From the NCBI GenBank assembly GCA_036897095.1, contig JAYMSP010002059.1, positions 1 to 26,616 on the forward strand: a stretch of 26,616 nt of DNA, read 5' to 3'. The DNA is from Plantago elongata. Lineage: Eukaryota; Streptophyta; Magnoliopsida; Lamiales; Plantaginaceae. Below are positions 1 through 10,056 of the stretch, piece by piece. A program made the translations under genes and the position numbers. The notes below the pieces were generated by a model. The model saw only the letters and a program-made list of their open reading frames with translations, had not been told where the DNA came from and searched no databases. Every line of letters starts with the position of its first letter. Position 1 is the first letter of the stretch.

Positions 1-1051
1 TTCTTTAATGAAATCGAATGAAAAAGCCACATAGGACAGAGAAATTGTTGATGCTGGAGGGTTGGTCAACGACAGGGGCCAATCTGTAATTGTTTGAGAT
101 CGAGGGATGAAAGTGAAATACGTGAATATTTAAGAAGTATGTTTTGTAATTCGCCTTTTATTTTAAGGTGTTTTTTAGTGAATTTAAGTAAGCAAAAGTA
201 ACACATAAGGTATAGGTTAGATAAACAAAACATACAGTTACTTATTAAATTAAATTTATGTATTAAAAATTGTCCTTAAGCCATATATCATTTTAAATAA
301 TTAATAAGTTAATTTACTCGTTCGATAAAAAGTTCGTGAGCAGCTCGAATCTCACAAGCTTTTTAGCGATCACGTAACAAGCACGCACTTGATAAAGATC
401 GTGTTTGAGATCTAATTAATTTATATGTAACAATCATGCACTTGATAAGGTACATGTTCGACACGATCGAATCGTTGAACACCCTAGTAAGAACTCATAA
501 ATTGGATGTGGAGAAATTGGGCGAAGAGTGGGCCTGCAGTCGATTATAGTACGACAGATGGAATTAGTTCCAATGGTTAAACCGATAAATGGGTGGTCCA
601 CTCCATTCCATGATTCCACCACAAATCTTTGTGAATTACCAATCTATCAAAATCATTATCTCAATGGAATCGAAACTCGTGATTTTTTTTACACATGCCG
701 CAACCAGGAAAAGATACATTATTCTCCACAGGCTACAGCTCCTCGTAACAAAGAAAAACCACAAAACAGGAATCAAAATTACATTATGAAAGTATATTAT
801 CATAGTATTACTTTTTTACCTTGTTTTTTCTTAATGCAATCAAGAATTATTTTGGGGTTAGAGTTAGGGTTTTAGCCAATTGTGTCACTTAATTTATATT
901 ATAGGTTTTTTTCTTTTTTTTTTGAAATTTATATAATACAGGTAGGTTTTAAACACAAAACAAATGGAATTTACTCGTGAGAATCTATAACAAACTACTG
1001 TAAAGTCTGTAATGTATAACATGTTGTGTGCCTGTTCATCAATCCTGCACC
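1..1051. other. Intergenic, no gene seen
   Basis: AT-rich sequence downstream of the ABC transporter. Short open frames around 434-875 show no family motif and no coding bias. The only structure seen is a diverged 53-bp-period direct repeat (374-463, listed separately). Confidence 0.6.
374..463 (+). repeat. Diverged direct repeat, about 37 bp x 2, period 53 bp
   Basis: Both copies begin GTAACAA, followed by CACTTGATAA and a GTTTGAGA/GTTCGACA end (374-410 and 427-463). They are probably a decayed tandem duplication. No function is implied. Confidence 0.45.
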
Positions 1052-1057
1052 TTTATT
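1052..1057 (-). terminator. Candidate poly(A) signal of the ABCG gene
   Basis: The minus strand reads AATAAA, 174 bp downstream of the ABCG stop codon. This is a normal distance for a plant near-upstream element. No transcript evidence is available. Confidence 0.4.
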
Positions 1058-1230
1058 ACATACATTGCACCACAATTTAATTATAAGGCGCGGTGACACC
1101 AAATGAGATTCTAAACGAAAACAACAGAGGAAAAAAAAGTATTCGTGAGTAAAAGATCGATCATTCATTCTGTTTCTATGAACGCGAATCCATTTCACTT
1201 GGCGTGTGGCAATTCGCTGTATAGTTGCAT

Positions 1231-4200
1231 CTAGGGGATGGGAGAGTTAAGACCTTCTTGAGAAGACAATGGATATAGGTTTGGGTGCCTTTTGGAAGAA
1301 TAAGACGGCTTCCTTGTAAATGAAGGGCGTTTTTTGAACCTGTTCAGCGCTCTTCTGGCATAGAGTGACTGGACATATGGTGTCATTCTTTCCTTTGCCT
1401 TGAGAACAAAGAAGAAAAAAAGCCTGTAGCACACTATGAGGACGTACAGGGCGAGTAAGTCCAACCACTTAGAGTGATCTAGTTTGATTCCGAACATGCT
1501 TGTTATGATAACACTTCCTTCAAGTCGCGGATCGCCAGGGATCAGTGGATCAAATTCAAGCCCCACTATATCGTTCTTCAATGCTCCCTGCATCAACAGT
1601 GTGGAGATGGCGATGTTAGTATGTGTGTGTGTTGAACATTTTTTCGAATGACTGGTGTGCCTCTTTGGAAGTGCTTACTTGTAACAGAAGTGTTTGCAGA
1701 AACTGTTTTTGCTATTAACCAACTTAAAGAAGCTAAAAAGTACCTGCAGTGCCCATGCTCCATAGCCAAGGAATGATACCGGATAGCGCCAAAATAGCTT
1801 GGGAAGATCAGGCAGCAACCGGAAAAATCCAGCAGTCATCATCATGATCCCCTACGCATGAAAAACAGGATTAAAATGAAATGTTCGAACGACATGCTAG
1901 AACGTTGAAGCTTTAGTAGTAGAGGGTTGGTCACTTACAAGAACTCCAGCTCCAGCAATGATTCCCATCAAGAAGTTGGGAACTAATGCAGCTACAATCA
2001 TCATCACACTCTCTACCATAGCTATACATCCAAATATGTTCAGACAGAAGAAGATGTAATGTGAAAACTCAGGCCGGAATTTCACCATGTAAAACACTAT
2101 TGTCCCAGTGATCGTTGAAACTGCAACCAAGAACGGAAAGGAGGAGAGGAAGTTTGACAGTATAAACACTCCAACGCCATAATAACCGCTAAGTCTCTCC
2201 TTATAAAACACCTGTTTAAATCCACAAAATGAACGCATTCATTACATAAAGTTCAAAACCATAATTTCGTAGACATTAAAAAAACTCCAAATTGTGTCTT
2301 TTACCTTCATTTCTTCAATGAAGGATGGAAAGCCTCCAATGGACATGAAAGTCATGAAGCCTGTAACAAATCCACCGCAAGCTCCTCTAGCCAAGATCGC
2401 GGTATAACTTGTTCCAACGTCATAAAACAGTGTTCCAACGCATATACCAACTATGGTGTATATGACTATGCGGGACCAATAATATCCGGGATCTCTGGAC
2501 ATATTCTTGAATGATCGCTTTGTCAATGTCAAAAGCTGCTTCCACCAACTTGCTTGGCTTCCCCCCATTGTCTCAATCTCAAGTCCATCCTACAAAGCAT
2601 CAGCCTATTAGGTAAACAGTCACGTATTGACTACGTAGCTGATTCAGTTGTTTGTTATGTATATAAGTTCCTTACATGGATTGACATTTCCTTAAGCCTC
2701 GACTTTGCACTCTTTGCATAGTTTGAGCGGTTATATTTCTGGATAAGAATTGATTTGATGTCTGCTGTTGCCAAATTCATCAGAGGATCAGATCCTCTAT
2801 GATCCTCCTGCCATTGAAACAGAGTGAATTCAGTTCGTATTCCCAAAAGGAAGCATGTACTCTCTACCAGAAACTACAAAGAATTTGTTCTAATTAACTC
2901 TTACACGTAGTCGTTGTGAGCCTTTCAACGTTGCTGTCACAATGTCAAAATCTGAGTTAATGCACCTGAGGAAATGATCCGAGGGGTTTCTCCTACTTGG
3001 ACAGGGAAATCCTGCTTCTGCGAAAAACTTTTGAGGAACAAAATTGAACAGTTCAGATTGGGAAACAGAAACAAAATAAAGTAAGAATCATGATAGTCGA
3101 ACTTGATACCTTTGTGGCCGTCTTTGCTTCGCCAAAATAAACAGTTTCGCCCCCAGACAGTAAATACAGATCATCAAAAAGCGCAAAAACTTCACTACTA
3201 GGCTGATGGATCGAGGAGATAACAGTCCTCCCATCCCGAGCTAGACTCTTGATTGCTTGGATCACGAAAAAGGCTGCAGCACTGTCCAGACCACTAGTTG
3301 GTTCATCAAGAAACAGCAAACGAGGACGTACAAGAATTTCAAGGGCAATGCTCAATCTTTTCTTTTCTCCACCACTTATGCCTCTCAACTGCCAGTTTCC
3401 CACCTGCCTATCTGCGCAATCTTGTAGCCCCATTTCCATGATAGTACCCTCTACAATTCCTTTTACATCTTTTTTCGACATACTACTTGGCAGCCTCAAG
3501 TGTGCAGAATAAGTTAACGTTTCTCTGGCTGTAAGAGTTCCCATCAAGATATCCTCTTGTGTCACGTAAGCCTGCACAAGTTAAAACCGCACAGATCATC
3601 ACTCCATCGAAATGTAGCAATAAGAAGCTTTAGTGATAGATTACTCACAACAGCACCATAGTCTAGTCGTCGTTTCTTCCCATTTAGAAGGATATTTCCT
3701 GTCATTATTATGTTTCTTGATAGCCTGCCTGTTGTGCATCAGAAAACAGAAGCAACTGAGCATTGAGTTGAAGAACATTTTCTGTTATACAATCAGTTCA
3801 CCTTCACCAATACAATTTCCACCCAGTTAATTTCACCATTGATACGAAATATCATCTAACTTATCGGCCATTAATTCTTCGTATAAATTGTAGCACACGA
3901 ATCAGTTTTTCATCATTAATGGACCACCTAAACTGTCCTATTCACAGGTCCAACCACTACTAACAATAGTAATCAATTTGATTTATCCATTTGTTGCGTT
4001 ATAAATCTCACTTTCATCAATTGATGTTCAATTATAGGACTAGTAACAACACACCAAACCATCTAATTAATAATTAAAGTTTCCATGTCCTTCTTAATTC
4101 AGAAATTTTACTAAATATGAAAACAACACTCCATTCAAAATGTTTCCTTTCCCTTAATATGTGGTATAGCATGTCGTTACGTTACCCATTTTACACTATA

Positions 4201-4852
4201 AATTTACCCATCTCCTTGAAAAGAGGTAAATTTTGAATCTTAACCTGACGCTACTCTTCTTCTGGCTAAGCAATAATGTTATAATACATATCCATTGATA
4301 ATGTGTAAGAATGAATCATAAATGGTCCAAATCTATAAAAAAATCGACTTACTTTAGTCGGTTTTTTATGCTAAAAATCTTGAAAAAATATCGATTTTAC
4401 ATCGACGAATTCATCAATAGTAAAATTGGTTCCATCCACTTCACATAATTGATTATTTGAATCACTTAAAATTGTCCTACCTTGTTAAGTATAGAGCCGA
4501 TTCTCAATAGACTTACCTTGTAGTTTTACTCGAAATGAAGATGATATTTAAAAAGTATATATATAAGTAATAATGAAATTTGAGTACATGAAGTTAATTG
4601 TGTACCTGCCAAGGAATCAAGAAGAGTAGATTTGCCAGAACCGGAAGGACCCATAATGGCCATGATCCGACCGGGTTCAGCATAGCCACTAAGTCCATGT
4701 AACAGCTTCTTGGTCGGACCGTGCCCGAAATTCGGTAACACGACCGATAAGTCATGCCACGCTAAATAAGCTTCACCACTACTCCGCGGCAAGCCTCTCT
4801 CCACATCACCGCCCGGAGCGCCACCACCGGATCCCGACGCCTCTATTTCCAT
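1231..4852 (-). CDS. ABCG15: ABC transporter G family half-transporter, ABCG11/12/13/15 clade (nine exons)
   Basis: Plasma-membrane half-size ABC transporter. Clade members export cuticular lipids (wax, cutin or pollen-wall precursors) as dimers. Exons on the minus strand: 4852-4606, 3728-3649, 3571-3110, 3027-2905, 2807-2676, 2589-2305, 2211-1939, 1851-1744, 1587-1231. All introns are GT-AG and all phases join, giving 688 residues; Arabidopsis ABCG12 is of similar size. The nucleotide-binding domain comes first, as is usual for ABCG: Walker [10 protein letters not shown] at 68-76, signature ISGGE at 174-178, Walker B LLFLDEP at 194-200, D-loop SGLD, H-loop His231. Hydrophobic segments follow: about 389-407, 415-435, 455-480, 490-535 and 611-632. 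The C-terminus ends in the clade-typical SSQEGLNSP. The start is the first ATG of exon 1, MEIEAS, followed by a Gly-rich leader and [14 protein letters not shown]. No break is seen. Which paralogue (12, 13 or 15) it matches best cannot be settled by eye. Confidence 0.95.
3729..4605 (-). other. Intron 1 of the ABCG gene (877 bp)
   Basis: By far the largest intron of the gene. It separates the Walker A exon from the 80-bp second exon (donor GTACAC, acceptor CAACAG). It is AT-rich and holds a short foldback at 4338-4367 (CGACT...AGTCG flanked by A6/T6). No open frame of interest was seen. Confidence 0.85.
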
Positions 4853-5150
4853 TTAAAACTCTACTTTTAAAACTAAATGACTTTAACTTTGTAATATAGA
4901 GGTGTAAAGAGCTAAGGTTCATGCATAAAGATAGAAAGAAAGAAAGTAGATATCACAAGAAGAAGAAGAAGAAGAAGGAGGAGCTAGGCTATTAGGCAAG
5001 TAACAAAACTAGCTAGGGAAGTTATTTGAGTGCAAAGGGAAATGTGGGATAGGTTGAAGAAATGTGGTGTGAATATGGAGGTGGAGATTTGAAGTAAATG
5101 CAAAAGGGGCCAAACTAAATGGTTTGCAGTTGCATTTATATTTATTGGAA
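4853..5150 (-). promoter_or_regulatory. 5' leader and candidate core promoter of the ABCG gene
   Basis: The minus strand reads AATAAATATAAATGC at about 5133-5147, a plausible TATA box some 280 bp before the ATG. The leader contains a CTT-repeat (about 4959-4978), which is common in plant 5' UTRs. The start site is inferred only. Confidence 0.4.
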
Positions 5151-6743
5151 TTAGTTGGAAACTGGAAAGAATAGATATAGATATATATATAATTGATTTA
5201 GTATGTATAATGTATGTGTGTGTATACTTAACTTAGATATATGTTGATTTTTTTAGATATATTGGCAATTTATAGTAGTAATCTCTGACTCATTTTATGT
5301 TTGTTGCACATACTTACTGTACCTGTATATTAAAGCTACAGCTGGGGCTATTTATTATGGGGCAACAAAAACTTATAGTAGTCAGCTACTCAGCTTTCTA
5401 GTTTATTAATTGGTTGTTATATTTTACAATTGCGGTGAGGTTTTTCCTGTTTTGTACGTGAGGTACTCTACGTTCCACTCAACTTCATATGTTTTGATAT
5501 TCGTCTCATCTTTAACTGTAATAATGGTGGTGAAAAGACTCTTAAAAATTATATTATGAAATGCATAAAACTTGAATAATAGTATGCTATTTTCTTACTT
5601 GTTTGTTGATATAGTAATATTTAGAGTTAAAAGTCGGATTCAAATGTAGTCTAGGGTAGTATACAAACAGGTGTTTGTTGGGAGTTGATTAATTGTGATT
5701 AAGACACTGAATGGGAGGTGAGTGAGGTGACTTCAAAGCCACATGACTAAGGAAAAAAAAAGTAGCAGGCACATCACATTATTATTTGGATCAAGTAGTA
5801 ACTGGAACATTAATTGTCTTTGTTTGATCTACAAATCAACCCCTAAATCTCTTAAAATTTACTCCATTGATTTAGATACCTCATGTAAAAATCAACTATA
5901 TTGTCATGAATTGTTTAAGAAATGAATGTTATGTACGAAAATTTCCAATGTGGACGTTTTTTATTATGAGATTAATGTTTAGTCTTTAGATATTATCTAC
6001 AATCTATTTATTTAAATGACGTTTTCAATTTTTCTAATGCTTATATAAACGTGACTGATCATAATATATTGAAAGGTGTTACCTCAATATCTATGAAAGC
6101 TACTGAAATAACAATAAAAATTTAAAAAGTTTAGTTAAACACAGTTAATAACCGATTTTCAATTTAGTTGGAGTGTAAATTCGAATCAAATAATAATAAG
6201 TAAAATTAATTATATTTTAGAGTATTTCTTTTAAAAGACGATCTTATATATAGATTAAAAGAGACGGACAAACATTACAGTTGAAAAATATTAAAGATTT
6301 TACCAAAAATATCGATGATATACATATCATATATATGACATAAAATGTGAACTCATAAAGTATTACTGATATAGTTTAACACATAGCACATATATTTAAA
6401 AAATATTAATTCGACTCTCATATTTAAAAATATATATTTTTTAAGACTTTTTGAATATACTAATGAAAAGTATAAAAATGAAAATAAAAGGGAAATTTTG
6501 CTTCAACAACCAAGTTGGAGATAAAATAGCAAGGAAAAACGTTAGTGTATTAGAGTATAAATCTACAGTTTTCACACATAATTTATACATTTAGTATGAC
6601 GATATAGAGTATTTCCCGGTATATTTAGTGTGATGGTGTTGTTTTTAAAAATTATTTTTTCAAGTTTTAAAAAGCGTTGTGTCGTATAGTGCAAATGATA
6701 TAGTTTTAACATGAAAATGTCAAAAATGTATATTTAGTGTAAC
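5151..6743. other. Intergenic AT-rich region
   Basis: It includes TA/GATA low-complexity sequence at about 5165-5192. One 60-codon open frame at 5743-5925 has no recognisable motif. No gene or clear element boundary was seen. Confidence 0.55.
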
Positions 6744-6987
6744 TGTTATGGATAAATGTACATTAGTTGTACTAGTTAATGGATGAATGGATGAATAGTG
6801 TTAGTAGTTAGTGAAGTAGTGGATGTCTCTTCATATACTTCTAGTCTCTCCATTTACACTTGTATAAATACCCCCTATTTATACTCTCATTGTACACACA
6901 AACACAACACATAAGAATAAGAATGAACTTTAAATTATCATTGTTCTCTCTACTATTTTCATGCTCTTCTCTCTTTTTCTCTTAACA
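6744..6987 (+). repeat. 5' LTR of the copia-like element
   Basis: Starts TGTTATGG and ends TTAACA. It carries a TATA box (TATAAATA at 6863-6870) before a CA-rich stretch, as expected for the U3/R boundary. It is followed by CGTTATCATCACGA, a position and sequence resembling the degenerate tRNA-Met primer site common in plant copia elements. Confidence 0.88.
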
Positions 6988-8921
6988 CGTTATCATCACG
7001 ATAGTGCTAAACCAACTGATAGAAATTGTGCACTACGATCCAAAAGGAAAAGCTAGAAGAAGAAGAGATTTCCAAATGGCAAAGAATGATGATGATCATA
7101 AATAAGATATTTTTTATTACATCATCCCTCCATCTATCAATTTCATATACTACTTTGATTCATTTTATTATTGTATTTTTGTGATTATATACTAATACAT
7201 TCTTTGTTTTTGTAGTTTCATCCTAAAGATGCACGAAACAACCTTAAGCTTTAACTTTGCTTGAAAGATCATGGTCAATTTAAAAAAATTGATTCTTCTC
7301 ATTCCCTGAAGTGAATGTGAACATTTTACTTGTTTATACATGCATCAAACACCAAAAGCAAACATAAAATAGAACTCATCAACCTCAAGTTGAGAGAAAA
7401 TATGCAATTTGATGTGACAAATTAGGCCATGTGGTTATAACTTAACTGTTTATGTGAAACTTGAAGTTTCCATATGATTATGTGCTGAAAGCTATCTCGT
7501 GTTGTATTTATTATTATGGTATGACACAACACTGAAATTAAGCATGTAAATGAAGATCATGATTTAACAAAGGTCACACTTATAAATTTGACAATTATTG
7601 ATGTAGAAGTGGCCTCTATCCACAACTATGAATTTTAATCTGAGGGCAAACATCACAAGAAAATCCAACTCTGCAAATATATTGACTCACTATCATATTG
7701 TTCTCCGTAGAGAACTAGTGCTTGAAGCATACATAAGTTGTATGCATACATCGATTTCTAAGCTGGGCATTATATTTAATGAGCCATAGTTTTCCCAGCT
7801 TAGGGGAGGAATAACATGAATAAGCTGGTAAAAAATTCGTAGAGCGAATTGATCCCATATATTTGAAAGTTCAAACTTGAACTAAAGATCAACTTCATAT
7901 TATTATATCAAGATATGTTCAAACATAAAGTTTTATGATTTGAATGCTAACCCGCTATGATCCTATTTTGAAGCGTACATAGTTACATATCAATTATAGA
8001 ATGACATGTGATGAACATTGAGATATCTTGCCTATTGTAATAATGATTTATTCACCTCAGTGAATTACGGTTCCAGTCGTAAGTACAATACAAGAAAATG
8101 ACAAGATAAGCCAGTTGGTACTCCTGAAGAGTAACATATGCCATAAAGGGCTTAGAAATCTGAATTATAATAAATGGCCTATATCATATGAAATGGTACC
8201 TACAAAAATATTCAGATATCAAGTATCAATACTGACTTGAAAAATCTAAGAATATATTTGAAATACCAGTATACATGGAACCGAGGAATGAATAAGCATA
8301 AGCAAAATTCGATGGACATGATTTATTAGACATGTAAACGGGGATCTTACATGTAAGTCCATTCAATGACACCATGATGATAGAAAATGAGCTCATGGAC
8401 CTGAAGTCCTTTTGATTAAACGAATTAGAAACACCAACGAATTTTGACCTGCAAGTCATATATTTTGAGAAATTCAATGAGGTGATATATAATCACTGAC
8501 ACTTAGTCCCAAGAAGACTGAAAGTACCATATTAGCAAACATGGATTGAATGAGTAAAGTTCTTGATGAACTAATATTTCATATGTGAAACCTTTATACT
8601 CATATCATAATCAATTTTATGTTGATAAAATACAAAATGACATTCACCGCAGTGAGCTATTAAAGTATGAGTTAAAATTCTCAATACTCATGAAAAGTAA
8701 TAATGGTTATATCAATTTTAGCTCAACCTGAAGTTTGAGCATATGAAATAGACAATGATTGAAAATCATTGAGTACTTTTGAGCATCACATGAGCAATTG
8801 TTGCACTCTTTTTCCCTGCGACTATGTTTTTATCCCACTAAATTTTTCCTAGCAAGGTTTTTAATGAGGCAGAATATCTCTCGCGTACGAACATCATCGA
8901 GTACTGTCCATTCAAGGGGAG
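6988..8921 (+). pseudogene. Degenerate internal region of the copia-like element
   Basis: No open frame survives. At about 7785-7925 the plus strand resembles the copia integrase tail: a degraded FPxLGGE-like stretch followed by an ELxxxxLxxxT-like segment. At about 8806-8875 it matches the conserved plant copia 3' segment (CTCTTTTTCCCT, TTTTATCCCACTAAATTTTT, CCTAGCAAGGTTTTTAA, GAGGCA). The purine tract is at 8911-8921. The gag and RT regions are deleted or unrecognisable, so it could move only with proteins supplied by another copy. Confidence 0.6.
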
Positions 8922-9165
8922 TGTTATGGATAAATGTACATTAGTTGTACTAGTCAATGGATGAATGGATTAATGGTGTTAATGGTTAGTGAATTAGTGG
9001 ATATCTCTTCATATACTCCTGGGCCATTAATCTTCATTTACACTTAAATAAATACCCCTTATGTGTACTCTCATTATACACACAACACAACACATAAGAA
9101 TGAACTTTCTAATCTCTTCATTGCTCTCTATTTTCTTCATACTCTTATTTCTTTATCTTTTAAAA
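8922..9165 (+). repeat. 3' LTR of the copia-like element
   Basis: It aligns with the 5' LTR over its whole length, with scattered substitutions and small compensating indels. Its TATA region is altered (TTAAATAAATA). It is immediately followed by GTGAC, the near-copy of the upstream GTAAC. Confidence 0.88.
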
Positions 9166-9447
9166 GTGACGATATATAATCTTTTTATTGTATTATGAAG
9201 CTCAAACGATGCATCGTTCACTTTTTAATTATTGATTCCAAAGGTACCCCTCAAGTTTTTCCCAAACAAAACCCATAGATCACCAGTCTTCTAAATCCAA
9301 ACAACTGTTCCAACTTCGAAAGAAGAAAAAACTTCCTGGCCCAATAATAATTATTCTACGGCCCAAGCCCAAAACATGTCCACTTGGAAACCGCGTGTTC
9401 TATCATCATCTTCTACAATTTTACCAACATTTCCAGGTTAAGAAATC
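9166..9447 (+). other. Upstream region of the F-box pseudogene
   Basis: Short spacer between the copia-like element and the F-box start codon. No convincing TATA box was picked out. Any original promoter would lie here or was displaced by the copia-like insertion. Confidence 0.4.
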
Positions 9448-10056
9448 ATGGAGAGGAATCGAAACCCTAGTCTTCCTGAAGAAATCATCATCGACATTTT
9501 CTCTAGATTAGACACCAAATCTGCAGGACATTGCCGGTGCTTATCAAAATTATGGCGAACCAATCTCTCTACCACTCATTTCATCAAAAAGCACCTCACC
9601 AATTGCCAGAAACAGAACCACATCGTTTTGATCGACAAATCCGAATCACTACTGCAGATCGTCACTTCTCCACTCCAAGAAGACGAGCAGGTTAGGATAT
9701 TGAACAAGAAGTTTCATCATATTGTTGGCACCTGCAACGGTTTGATTTGTCTGGATGATAAGATAAACAGCAATAATGCCTTTTTGCTCAATCCGATTAC
9801 TCGTCAACAGCTAGAGATACCTCATTTAACTTTATCTGATTCCCTTTGGACTGTGGTGAGTGGGGATTGGATATGACTCTTCTACTGATGATTTTAAGGT
9901 GGTTAGTATTTCTCGTACTTAGACACTTCACAATGAGAATGATGCTCCATTAGTTTATGTTTATTCTGTAAAAAGAGGTGTTTGGTATAGGGTTACTGTT
10001 GTTTATCCTTATGGTCAATTTGTTCCTTCAATGGAATCAGTTGTACAGGGGGCTTT
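9448..10056 (+). pseudogene. Truncated F-box protein gene (N-terminal half, F-box/At3g23880-like type)
   Basis: The ATG opens a frame of 142 codons. The F-box is at residues 9-37 (LPEEIIIDIFSRL ... CRCLSKLWR), followed by FIKKHL and a GTCNGLICL segment typical of plant F-box-associated proteins, which recruit substrates to SCF ubiquitin ligases. The frame stops at 9874-9876 (GDWI-stop). The homologous reading continues one frame over as GIGYDSSTDDFKVVSI, then meets an in-frame TAG at about 9920. After that it runs on with VYVYSVKRGVWYRV to ESVVQGAF near 10056. There family similarity ends abruptly, where the Tat element sequence starts. The C-terminal half is nowhere in the window. Break causes seen: one frameshift, one stop, one truncation. 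Confidence 0.85.

Larger units (their letters stand above)
6744..9165 (+). mobile_element. Non-autonomous, decayed Ty1/copia-like LTR retrotransposon (2,422 bp)
   Basis: Two direct repeats of exactly 244 bp (6744-6987 and 8922-9165) both begin TGTTATGG. The left ends TTAACA and the right TTAAAA. Flanking 5-mers are GTAAC (6739-6743) and GTGAC (9166-9170), a target duplication with one mismatch. A purine tract (TTCAAGGGGAG) directly precedes the right LTR, so the element reads on the plus strand. The 1.9-kb inside has no long frame and keeps only faint copia remnants, including the conserved copia-type tail before the purine tract. It is comparable in kind to mutated short copia elements such as tomato TARE1, but family identity is not established. 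The LTRs differ by roughly 15% by eye, so the insertion is old. Confidence 0.88.

Noticed and set aside
528-875. 115-codon plus-strand open frame
   Set aside because: No motif, no neighbouring exons, low-complexity composition. A chance frame.
852-876. Telomere-like TTAGGG/GTTTTAG run
   Set aside because: Only one to two degenerate units; not a telomeric array.
8226-8477. 83-codon minus frame inside the copia-like element
   Set aside because: Opposite to the element's coding strand and without motif; a shadow frame in decayed sequence.
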